A DNA stretch of 64,000 nucleotides from Sulfoacidibacillus ferrooxidans (GTDB taxonomy: Bacteria; Bacillota; Bacilli; Alicyclobacillales; SLC66), in the NCBI RefSeq assembly GCF_022606465.1, contig NZ_JALBUF010000004.1:124001-188000 (forward strand). Reading direction: 5' to 3'. Below, in pieces: positions 1-7,135 of this stretch (its first letter is position 1; each line of letters opens with the position of its first letter). A program made the position numbers and the translations under genes. Under the pieces are notes generated by a model. It was not told the origin of the DNA and searched no databases. It saw only the letters and a list, made by a program, of their open reading frames with translations.

Positions 1-1
1 T

Positions 2-196
2 GATAAAGGCGTGATTTTGACAGGTGGTGGGGCGTTGCTCCATGGGATGGACAAGCTGTTGCTCGATGAGCTTCAAGTGCCTGTCTATATCGCAGACGAC
101 CCGATGACATGCGTTGCGCGCGGCACCGGTGTATTTCTTGAAAACATCGATAAATGGGGTCGCCCTCCGGCAAAGTCACAGCGTTATCGCGCGTAA
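2..196 (+). CDS. Rod-shape actin-like protein MreB/Mbl, C-terminal end (partial)
   Basis: Only the last 64 codons are in the window; the gene begins upstream. The visible part has the actin-fold phosphate-2 motif TGGGALLHGMDKLL, then the usual tail in which P-x-x-V-A-x-G-T-G is followed by a short helix. MreB-family proteins form membrane-bound filaments that guide lateral wall synthesis. In many Bacilli mbl sits directly before flhO and flhP, as here, so Mbl is the likelier paralogue. The family assignment is secure; which paralogue is inference from context. Confidence 0.9.
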   Translation, partial: DKGVILTGGGALLHGMDKLLLDELQVPVYIADDPMTCVARGTGVFLENIDKWGRPPAKSQRYRA

Positions 197-235
197 GTAG
201 CCTCCGTGACGGAACAGTAGATAGGATGAGAGCAG

Positions 236-1450
236 ATGGATGGACTTTCAACCGTTGGATCGGGCTTGTTAGCTGATGAGCGATGGCAACAAGTGGTGAT
301 GAATAATTTAACAAACGCCACCACACCTGGATTTAAACAGTCGTCGGGAGAATTGATGGCATTCCCACAACAACTTCTGATGCGCTATGAACTTGGCTCG
401 GATGGCCAAGGGGCAACGCCGCTTGGCACGGTCAATCGGGGTGCGCTCTTTCAAGAAGCAGTACCTGATTTTGTACAAGGTTCGATCGAGTCCACAGGTC
501 AACCGCTTGATCTCGCGATTCAAGATCCTGCGGTGGCAGGGACGTCTGTCTATGCACAAGCCACAGGTGCGGGTGCTGTACCTGGAGCGGTACAACTGGC
601 AAACACGTTGTCCTTTGTGGTTGGTAGAGGTGGCGTGATCGAAACGGCTGCTGGTGCGCCGATTGTACCCGTGGCGGCCGATGGATCGCCGCTTGCAGGA
701 GCGCGCGTGATCGCAAACTCGTCCTATCATGGGCTGCAGTTGTTTGGAGAAGATGGAAGTCCTGTCATCGATGCAGCAGGTCAACCATCGTATCACATCG
801 TCCTTTCAGACGGACAGGTAGTAGGACCTGTAAAAGATGGACAACCCGGACCCTATGTGCAGATGTCAAGCGCAGTGACTGGTGGCGTACACTCTTTTTT
901 CGCAGTGGCCAATACCGCTGCAGATGGTCAAACTAGTGTTGCGATGACGCGTGATGGACAGTTTCATATGGGGAGCAATCAATTGCTGTACGATGGGGCA
1001 GGTCAGCGGGTGCTAGCCGTCTCGGGTAATGGACAACCTCTGCTACAATCTGCGATTGAGCTAAACCCCGCGTATCAGGGGCAGAGTGTCTTTGGACCAG
1101 ATGGAGCGCCACTTGTGGATGGGGCAGGTCAACCTTCGTATCGGATTGTCGATGCTGCGACAGGTGCTCCTCTTGCAAACGCTACATTTGCACCGGTGGC
1201 GGTCAACGTGGATACACTACAAGCGCTTGGACAGACAGGCTACCTACCGACTGCGACAACCGCGTATAGCAAAAGTCCAGCAACAGTGCAAGCGGGCGCC
1301 ATCGAACGCTCAAACGTCGATTCGACGCAAAACATGGTGAACATGCTGCAGATTTATCGCAACTTTGAGGCCAACCAGACGCTCACTCAGGATATTGATT
1401 CTACGATTAAATTAGCTGTCTCTTCCATCGGCTCCGTCCCCAACCTGTAG
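236..1450 (+). CDS. flhO: Flagellar hook-basal body protein FlhO (FlgF/FlgG family), enlarged
   Basis: Distal-rod component of the flagellum, exported by the flagellar type III apparatus. The N-terminus (MDGLSTVGSGLL, then NNLTNATTPGFKQ) is the flagellar basal-body rod signature and the C-terminus (about residues 355-400, NMVNMLQIYRNFEANQ) is the matching C-terminal rod helix. At 404 residues it is far longer than B. subtilis FlhO (about 270). The extra length lies in the middle and contains two related copies of a segment with the pattern FG-DG-P--D-AGQPSY-IV (about residues 165-190 and 283-308), an internal duplication. The SD AGGATGAG lies just upstream of the ATG. flhP follows about 160 bp downstream in the same direction. 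Confidence 0.9.
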   Translation: MDGLSTVGSGLLADERWQQVVMNNLTNATTPGFKQSSGELMAFPQQLLMRYELGSDGQGATPLGTVNRGALFQEAVPDFVQGSIESTGQPLDLAIQDPAVAGTSVYAQATGAGAVPGAVQLANTLSFVVGRGGVIETAAGAPIVPVAADGSPLAGARVIANSSYHGLQLFGEDGSPVIDAAGQPSYHIVLSDGQVVGPVKDGQPGPYVQMSSAVTGGVHSFFAVANTAADGQTSVAMTRDGQFHMGSNQLLYDGAGQRVLAVSGNGQPLLQSAIELNPAYQGQSVFGPDGAPLVDGAGQPSYRIVDAATGAPLANATFAPVAVNVDTLQALGQTGYLPTATTAYSKSPATVQAGAIERSNVDSTQNMVNMLQIYRNFEANQTLTQDIDSTIKLAVSSIGSVPNL

Positions 1451-1493
1451 AGGAAGTCAGAGGCGGAGTAAGAACTCTACGGCGCATGGCCCG

Positions 1494-1560
1494 AGCTTAC
1501 GCCGAAAACGCGTACTCATGTACCAGGAACGTACACTCCGTGCGCGTTTTCGGGTAGCGC
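1494..1560. other. Long inverted repeat between flhO and flhP
   Basis: CCGAAAACGCG (1502-1512) and CGCGTTTTCGG (1543-1553) are perfect inverted copies around a 30-base loop, and imperfect pairing continues outward. No T-run follows, so it is not a classic intrinsic terminator. It could tune flhP mRNA levels or be a small dispersed repeat. Confidence 0.5.
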
Positions 1561-1609
1561 TCGACCCCTGCTTGCAGGTATATCTTAGACTAAGAAGGGG
1601 ATGAAGGGG

Positions 1610-2431
1610 ATGTCACTGCTTTCGGTGGCTGGATCGGGGTTGTTGAGTCAGTCGCTCCAACTCGATACCATCTCCAATAACATTGCCAACGTCAATACAC
1701 CAGGGTATGCGAGCGTTGGGGCGACATTTGAAGACAATTTGACGCAGGTGTATGGTCAGTCTCCACTGACAGAGGGACTGCCTGATCGACAGACGGCAGC
1801 TGGATTGTGGCTTGGCGATGGGGCTCATGCAGTATTCAACCGTGAGTCTTTTGCAAATGGAAGTACGTTGCAGACACAGGATCCACTCGACATGGCCGTT
1901 GTGGGAGATGGGTTTTTCACCGTGGGATTAAGCGGTGGGCGTGTGGGATATACGCGTGCAGGACACTTTATTGAGAGTCAGGACGCTAAAACCGGTACGG
2001 CATTTCTGGCACTTCCTGACGGTTCGCCGGTGCTCTCAACAAGTGGACAACCACTTGATATGACGGGTGTCAATGCAAGCACAGTATCTGTAGCGCCTGA
2101 TGGCATCCTTACAGGCGTGACCGCGACTGGCACACCTGTTCGCATTGGACAGCTAGGTCTTGCCTATGTATCTCATCCAGGAAGTGCGCTATATAGTGTA
2201 GGGAACTCGGTGTATGCGCTCAATCCCGGCTACGCGGTTACCACAAACGGGACACCTGGTGCGCCGACATCGTTATTTGGTCAGGTGAAAGGTTCAATGC
2301 TAGAAGGATCGAATGTCAACCTCAATCAACAGATGTCCCAACTGGTGCAAACGCAACAGGCGTATGAAATGTCATCCGATGCGATAAATATAGCCAATAA
2401 AATGATGGGACTTGAGGATCAGCTCAGTTAG
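1610..2431 (+). CDS. flhP: Flagellar hook-basal body protein FlhP (FlgF/FlgG family)
   Basis: Second distal-rod/hook-basal-body protein of the flhO-flhP pair. The N-terminus MSLLSVAGSGLLSQSLQLDT then NNIANVNTPGYAS is the rod-protein signature; the middle has the FlgE/F/G core (DPLDMAVVGDGFFTV), and the C-terminus (QMSQLVQTQQAYEMSSDAIN) is the conserved C-terminal helix. Length of about 273 residues is normal. An ATG at 1601 is also in frame, but the SD-like AGAAGGGG at 1593-1600 abuts it, while the ATG at 1610 has ideal spacing and starts exactly at the conserved MSLLS; 1610 is preferred. A strong terminator follows at 2494-2550. Confidence 0.92.
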   Translation: MSLLSVAGSGLLSQSLQLDTISNNIANVNTPGYASVGATFEDNLTQVYGQSPLTEGLPDRQTAAGLWLGDGAHAVFNRESFANGSTLQTQDPLDMAVVGDGFFTVGLSGGRVGYTRAGHFIESQDAKTGTAFLALPDGSPVLSTSGQPLDMTGVNASTVSVAPDGILTGVTATGTPVRIGQLGLAYVSHPGSALYSVGNSVYALNPGYAVTTNGTPGAPTSLFGQVKGSMLEGSNVNLNQQMSQLVQTQQAYEMSSDAINIANKMMGLEDQLS

Positions 2432-2493
2432 TGATGAATGGTAGATAGTGGTAGTTGATCGCTCGGCCTGATGTCATGGTACCGATGAATGTG

Positions 2494-2550
2494 AAGTGGG
2501 TCGTATACAATGCCTTCTGTACAGGCAATTGTATACGACCCACTTTGTGT
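2494..2550 (+). terminator. Strong hairpin terminator after flhP
   Basis: Perfect 18-bp inverted repeat: left arm 2494-2511 and right arm 2528-2545 (AAGTGGGTCGTATACAAT and its complement), with GCC/GGC pairing inside the loop. It lies 60 bp after the flhP stop in the convergent gap between flhP and the sigma-factor gene. Confidence 0.75.
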
Positions 2551-2691
2551 ATGACGCGTGTAACGAAGATAAGGTACGAACGTGCACGACATAAGTCGTC
2601 CTAGCTACATGATAGCAACGTCCACATCACATACAGACTTTATGCCGATCATAGAGTGAATGATCTTTTGCGAGCGTATGAACTCCTCGCT

Positions 2692-2757
2692 TCATATGCC
2701 TTTAGCCTTCACTAGAGACCATGCCCCCTTACTAGAGACCATATGCCTTTACTAGTG
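2692..2757. repeat. Short imperfect tandem repeats
   Basis: About three imperfect copies of a roughly 22-bp unit containing ATGCCTTTA and ACTAGAGACCAT, ending at the 3' end of the sigma-factor gene. No function is evident. Confidence 0.5.
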
Positions 2758-3339
2758 CCGAAGGGCCTGCACGAGTTTCTTTTGTGCCCGTTTGCGCCAT
2801 GTCTTGACGGTTTCAGGCGATACACCATAGGTGGCAGCAACCTCAGTGCTTGTAAGCCCTGCTATGACGAGTTGCTCCATGGCGATGCGTTCGCGCGGTG
2901 AAAGAAGGTCAAACAAGTCGTACCACTCGGCTAACTCATAGGATGCGCTCGCAGCTCTGTCAGGGATGCGTTGCAGTAGATCGACGTCTTCTTCATCACT
3001 CAGTGTTCGTATGCTATGTAGCGTGCGGCTTGCCACTCGGTTTGCACTGCGGACATATGACCACATGCCCGTGCGCACACGCAATTTGAGAAAGTATGAA
3101 AAATACACACCCTGCACCGTATCGTATTCTCGTATGGCTCGGAGTAACTGTTCGTAGCCTGACTGGATCAAATCTTCCATCGGTAGTACGTCTGTCTGAT
3201 AGTATTTTGCCATGCGTAAGATCAGTGGGGTAAAGCGCGTGCACAATTCTTGTAAAGAGAGTGGATCACCTGCCTGCGCAAGCTCTAAAAGGTTTACTAG
3301 AATACGTTCGTTTTGGGCATCGTGCGTTGTTTTTTTCAT
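2752..3339 (-). CDS. RNA polymerase sigma-70-family factor
   Basis: A 195-residue alternative sigma factor or sigma-like regulator. Residues about 30-105 match region 2 (TPLILRMAKYYQ, then DLIQSGYEQLLRAIREYD and SYFLKLRVRTGMW, the core-binding and -10-recognition helices). Residues about 145-195 are region 4, with a helix-turn-helix (LTSTEVAATYGVSPETVKTW) for the -35 element. There is no region 3, so it is a small group-4-like or SigH-like form. The SD GGAAGGAT lies before the ATG. A perfect 10-bp palindrome GGACCGGTCC sits just upstream of the SD and could be an operator. It is divergent from the ComK-like gene, so the two may share control. The exact sigma subgroup is not clear. Confidence 0.85.
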   Translation of the reverse strand: MKKTTHDAQNERILVNLLELAQAGDPLSLQELCTRFTPLILRMAKYYQTDVLPMEDLIQSGYEQLLRAIREYDTVQGVYFSYFLKLRVRTGMWSYVRSANRVASRTLHSIRTLSDEEDVDLLQRIPDRAASASYELAEWYDLFDLLSPRERIAMEQLVIAGLTSTEVAATYGVSPETVKTWRKRAQKKLVQALRH

Positions 3340-3353
3340 TCTTTGATCCTTCC

Positions 3354-3363
3354 GGACCGGTCC
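3354..3363. promoter_or_regulatory. Palindrome GGACCGGTCC in front of the sigma-factor gene
   Basis: Perfect 10-bp palindrome just upstream of the sigma-factor SD, at the GC-rich edge of an otherwise AT-rich divergent intergenic region (3340-3598). Position fits an operator or mRNA hairpin over the translation start, but no partner protein is identified. Confidence 0.3.
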
Positions 3364-3598
3364 TAGTTGTATTGCGCGCAGATAGATCGTATGATAGAAA
3401 AATAATTCTTACAAATTGCTCAGTTTGATATTGTGAAAATCTTATTAATCATGTAATATTGCCTAAAGATAGAAGAGGTTGGCGTAGTAGACAACTTTGT
3501 ATCTAGTAACACATGTATAATTGCTGACTGTTCTAAAACTATTACATAAATAGTAGTCTTAGAATTTTTGCAAAATCACACATCCTGGGGGTCTGTCA

Positions 3599-4330
3599 GT
3601 GAAGCGTAATCATCTGGTCGTTGCAAAAATTGTAGCCGTATTGCCGCATTATGAAGATGGCGTAGGATTTGTTTCGCGCATTTTAACTCTGGACAATGAG
3701 GAACTCATCGATCCACGGCCACCGCTGACGATCATGAAGTATTTGTTGCGCCCTTATGGTTTTGACTATACGGAGTATCGCAAGATGTACTCAGAAGAGT
3801 GGGTCCATCGTCAGAATTTGCCGATTCACTGGGCAGGGCATACATTTGTTATGTGTAAAACGGTTCACGCAAAAGTACCAGGTGATGAGACATACGGATT
3901 TATCCGATTGGAAACGATACGTACGACACGCTCCAAACGCGGCATCGGGATAGTCCGCTTACTCAACGGTCGTGAGATCGAGACAGTGCAAAAGTGGCGG
4001 GGATTGCAAAATAACTTGTCTGACGCCACCTATATTGTCTTTCATGCCATCGGAGAAAACAGACTGGGCAATGAGCAGATGAATGAAGATTTGGAGAACA
4101 TGTGCGCAGAAGATCAACCGGATGGAGAAGGACGCAAGTCGATACGTGAACTAGAGAGTGGATTGTATGGATCAAATGGCATCATACGTGAATTTGAAGA
4201 GCGTATCTACTCGGGCGTCACAGGATATGTGAAGCACCTCACGCTACAGCAAAGACAGGATGTAGTGATGGAGTATATCGAACCGCTCATACAGGGTGCG
4301 ATACGCGCTTGGCTTGCAAGGAAGGATTAG
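3599..4330 (+). CDS. comK: ComK-like competence transcription factor
   Basis: From memory of B. subtilis ComK, the order of conserved positions matches: an early AVLP plus DG (residues 12-21), a proline-rich strand followed by R-x-x-G and Y-x-x-RK (about 45-62), H-x-x-x-LP (about 70-77), G-[WF]-I (about 99-101) and an L-x-NGR strand (about 120-124). ComK is the master activator of DNA-uptake genes. This protein has 243 residues against about 190, with an acidic extension after residue 155. Start is GTG at 3599 with GGGGG seven bases upstream. Divergent from a sigma factor and followed by an intrinsic terminator, so monocistronic. The match is by eye; if wrong, it is an unknown soluble protein. 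Confidence 0.62.
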   Translation: MKRNHLVVAKIVAVLPHYEDGVGFVSRILTLDNEELIDPRPPLTIMKYLLRPYGFDYTEYRKMYSEEWVHRQNLPIHWAGHTFVMCKTVHAKVPGDETYGFIRLETIRTTRSKRGIGIVRLLNGREIETVQKWRGLQNNLSDATYIVFHAIGENRLGNEQMNEDLENMCAEDQPDGEGRKSIRELESGLYGSNGIIREFEERIYSGVTGYVKHLTLQQRQDVVMEYIEPLIQGAIRAWLARKD

Positions 4331-4356
4331 GAGAAGTAAGGATCGATCGGAGTGAC

Positions 4357-4389
4357 AAAACGGTGAGCCTACTACCTCATCGTTTTTTT
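4357..4389 (+). terminator. Intrinsic terminator after the ComK-like gene
   Basis: AAAACGGTGAG (4357-4367) pairs with CTCATCGTTTT (4376-4386), with one G-U pair and a run of seven T (4383-4389). Confidence 0.8.
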
Positions 4390-4410
4390 GTGACTAGGAT
4401 GGTGGGCAGT

Positions 4411-5073
4411 TCAGAATCTACTGTTTTGTACTGCTGAGGGACGCATTTCAGTTGCGATAGGCACACGAGCTCGATCGTCATGAGTGATGCTTGCAATCAG
4501 TGCACGTGCCTCATCGCGTGCAGTAGAAGGAACGATCACAGTTAGCGTAATGTGTTCTGCAAATGTAGCTTCTACGTCAAAGCCCGCTTGATTGCAACGA
4601 TGAATGGCAAGATCGTATTGTCCATAGGTGATCGAAAACCGATATAGGTCATGTGGCGCTATCTCGAGAAACTGTGCACGTTCAAGAGAGTGGATGACAG
4701 CTCGGCTATAGGCGCGCACGAGTCCGCCAACACCAAGCAAGGTTCCACCAAAGTACCGCGTGACGACCGCTAGTACATCTTGCACCTGATGTTGCTGTAA
4801 TGCGTGCAACATCGGTATGCCTGCACTACCAGATGGTTCGCCGTCATCATGGGAGCGCTCAATCCCCTCTTTGAGTCGAAATGCCGTGCAGTGGTGAGAA
4901 GCATCCCAGAACTGCTTGCGGATCTCCGCTACATGAGTATGAACGTCGCTTTCTGAAGCAACAGGGATCAATGAACAGAGAAATCGAGATCTCTTTTCTG
5001 TCAATTCAACGTGGACGGGAGCCGCAAGTGTGCGATAGGATAAAGGCTGTGGTGCATGTTGGAGCTCGGACAT
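4411..5073 (-). CDS. yvyE: YvyE/YigZ-family (IMPACT, UPF0029) protein
   Basis: Widely conserved cytosolic protein related to the eukaryotic translational regulator IMPACT. Residues about 20-130 carry the UPF0029 core: KRSRFLCSL, then HHCTAF, then DDGEPSGSAG, then VTRYFGGTLLGVGGLVRAYS, all family hallmarks. Residues 140-205 form the small ferredoxin-like second domain. Length 220 is normal. In Bacillus yvyE lies near teichoic-acid and wall genes; here it is divergent from a GT4 glycosyltransferase. The molecular activity of the family is not settled; a translation-linked role is assumed from homologues. Confidence 0.92.
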   Translation of the reverse strand: MSELQHAPQPLSYRTLAAPVHVELTEKRSRFLCSLIPVASESDVHTHVAEIRKQFWDASHHCTAFRLKEGIERSHDDGEPSGSAGIPMLHALQQHQVQDVLAVVTRYFGGTLLGVGGLVRAYSRAVIHSLERAQFLEIAPHDLYRFSITYGQYDLAIHRCNQAGFDVEATFAEHITLTVIVPSTARDEARALIASITHDDRARVPIATEMRPSAVQNSRF

Positions 5074-5187
5074 GGAGTAAATAAGCCTCCTTAATGGTTG
5101 ATCTCGACAAGTAGATACGGTGCGTACCCTATATTGTAGCGTTTTTTATGTGTAAATACAGCGATAAAAAAGGATGGTTCTAAACGA

Positions 5188-6423
5188 ATGGAAGAAACAT
5201 ATGATAAGGCGTTGAGGTCTTGGACTCCACATGTCCTACACGTGGTAGCGGCAGGGGAATTTGGTGGTGCAGAATCGCAAATTCTCTCATTAGTAAAAGG
5301 CCTTACGCAAGAGGGCGAGTATAAGGTAACAGTTGTGACATACTACGATGCTCGATTTTCTCAAAAATTGCGAGAAGCAGGCGTAGCGTGTCGTACGCTA
5401 CGTAGTGGGAACCCCTTTCAAGATAAACTCAAATTACAAGCACTTGTAAAGAGCCTACAACCAGATCTGATCCACACCCACGGCGTGCGTGCAAGTCTTG
5501 CTGGACGATTGGTAGGAAAAGCAAAACACATCCCTGTAGTGACAACGATACATAGCGATTTGTACTATGATTACGCGTCACCTGGCAAGCGTAAGATCAT
5601 GATGGAGCTAGAGCAGCGGACACGATCCTTGTCACAGCACTTCATCACTGTGTCGGAAGCATTAAAAACGATTCTGATAGAACGGGGATATCCATCGGAT
5701 CGCGTGTCCGTTGTGCATAACGGCATCGATCTTGAGGATGCACTTGTTAAGTTAGAAGAGGGACAACGACGCAAAGCTGGGCTACGAGGCATGCTGGGTC
5801 TTTCTGCGCGCACCCAGATCTTGATATGCGTTGCGCGGTTACATCCGGTGAAAGGCCATGAATTTTTAATGCGCGCGTTTGCTGCTGTCAAGCAGGAGTA
5901 CAATCGGCCACTCCATCTAGTATTGATCGGGGAGGGTTCCGAACGCTCTGCTTTAATGGCAAAGGCAATGGAACTTGGCCTTTATGGTGAAGGGGAAACG
6001 ACACCTTCAAAAGCAAAACCAACATCTCCTAAAAAACCGGTGCCAGGTCGGTATGTGCATTTTCTAGGCGAACGCCATGATATCTACTCCTATCTACTAG
6101 AATCAAATATTTTCGTCCTTACGTCAAAGATGGAAGCACTTGGAATCGCCTTGCTAGAGGGCATGCTAGCTGGACTGCCGGTTATCGCTACGAAGGTCGG
6201 TGGACTAAAAGAAATCGTGTTAGAAGGGGATGAACCGACGGGAATTCTCGTGGACTATGGAGATGAGGTAGGATTGACTGCGGCGATTCAAATGCTATAT
6301 GACGATCACACACGAAGGCGCATCATGGGTGAACATGGGCAAAGACGGACGATTAAAGCCTTTGAACAAAAACAGATGCTTAAAGAAACAAAGGCCGTCT
6401 ATGCCGCGCTTCTACAAAACTAG
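5188..6423 (+). CDS. GT-B glycosyltransferase, family 4
   Basis: Retaining glycosyltransferase that would move a hexose from a nucleotide sugar to an envelope glycan precursor in the cytoplasm. N-terminal Rossmann domain (residues about 10-185) starts with HVVAAGEFGGAESQ, the acceptor-site GG-AE motif; the C-terminal donor domain (about 205-400) has the phosphate motif ARLHPVKGHEFL and the E-x7-E motif in SKMEALGIALLEGMLAG. A Lys/Pro-rich insert (about residues 271-290, SKAKPTSPKKP) separates two strands of the donor domain and is unusual. No membrane segment. It stands alone, divergent from yvyE. Substrate cannot be told from sequence. Confidence 0.88.
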   Translation: MEETYDKALRSWTPHVLHVVAAGEFGGAESQILSLVKGLTQEGEYKVTVVTYYDARFSQKLREAGVACRTLRSGNPFQDKLKLQALVKSLQPDLIHTHGVRASLAGRLVGKAKHIPVVTTIHSDLYYDYASPGKRKIMMELEQRTRSLSQHFITVSEALKTILIERGYPSDRVSVVHNGIDLEDALVKLEEGQRRKAGLRGMLGLSARTQILICVARLHPVKGHEFLMRAFAAVKQEYNRPLHLVLIGEGSERSALMAKAMELGLYGEGETTPSKAKPTSPKKPVPGRYVHFLGERHDIYSYLLESNIFVLTSKMEALGIALLEGMLAGLPVIATKVGGLKEIVLEGDEPTGILVDYGDEVGLTAAIQMLYDDHTRRRIMGEHGQRRTIKAFEQKQMLKETKAVYAALLQN

Positions 6424-7135
6424 CAATGAAACCTGAAAATTAATCAGCAACAAAGAGCTAGTATACTGAAATGTATGTGTCTCAAATACAAAACTTTGAA
6501 AAATAACGGTATTTTATCACACAAGCAAGCAAAACTCTGTTACAATATGATTGTATTCGTAGAATAAGGGAGACTTCTGCAACGATATAGCATCATAAGA
6601 AAGCTATCGATCTAGCAAGTAAGGCCGAAAAATATGCACAAGTTTGACTGGGCATAGTGCTGATTGGTTCAATTTCCAGTAATCTTACGCTTTACGAGGT
6701 ATAAGGATGTAGCTTATAATGCATGAGTAGGCAAACGAGCCTAGTAAAATTTCATCGCATGTAACGTAGTGAAAGATTCATAGTGTAACCTTTTCACATA
6801 GACTTTTTTAGTAACTACCCACAGTGTAATAGATGTAATACAAACGAAAGCCATATACAGGTGAAAGACATCGTGAATGTTTTTGTGACCTTACATCACT
6901 ATACGACGTCAACACCGAGAGGAGGGATGCGACCCTGTGAGACACGACCGAATCCACTCGCTGTAAGAACTGATTGACGTGTGGGACGGGGAGCGAGTAA
7001 GGCGTCAGACAGAAGAGGACAGTGTAGAGTTCGGAAACAGCTGCACAGGAGCATTAGATATAATCGATCTCTGGTAGTAGTTTGGTCAAAGAAACAGTTT
7101 TTTATTCCAAAGGTATCATATGAGGAGGAACTGAT
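6424..7135 (+). other. Long leader region of the SLH surface-protein gene
   Basis: About 710 bp without a convincing gene. The last 50 bp hold a strong SD (GAGGAGGA, 7122-7129). The stretch 6900-7040 is unusually GC-rich and has self-complementary words: ACGTCAA (6906-6912) with TTGACGT (6974-6980), and ACTCGCT with AGCGAGT nearby. Long 5' UTRs with stable structure are common for highly expressed S-layer genes, and this fits that picture. Confidence 0.45.
6691..6720 (+). promoter_or_regulatory. Candidate sigma-A-type promoter for the SLH protein gene
   Basis: TTTACG (6691-6696), 18-bp spacer, perfect TATAAT (6715-6720). If used, the leader would be about 410 nt. Other weaker boxes exist in the same region. 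Confidence 0.35.

Noticed and set aside
308-796. 162-codon minus-strand frame inside flhO
   Set aside because: Cys/Arg-rich shadow of a well-supported flagellar gene; no SD or family features.
3400-3598. ComK boxes (AAAA-N5-TTTT) in front of the ComK-like gene
   Set aside because: AT-rich DNA gives many partial matches; none shows the paired, correctly spaced arrangement.
6900-7040. Possible structured small RNA gene
   Set aside because: Complementary words are short (7 bp) and scattered; no terminator follows, so it is described only as leader structure.
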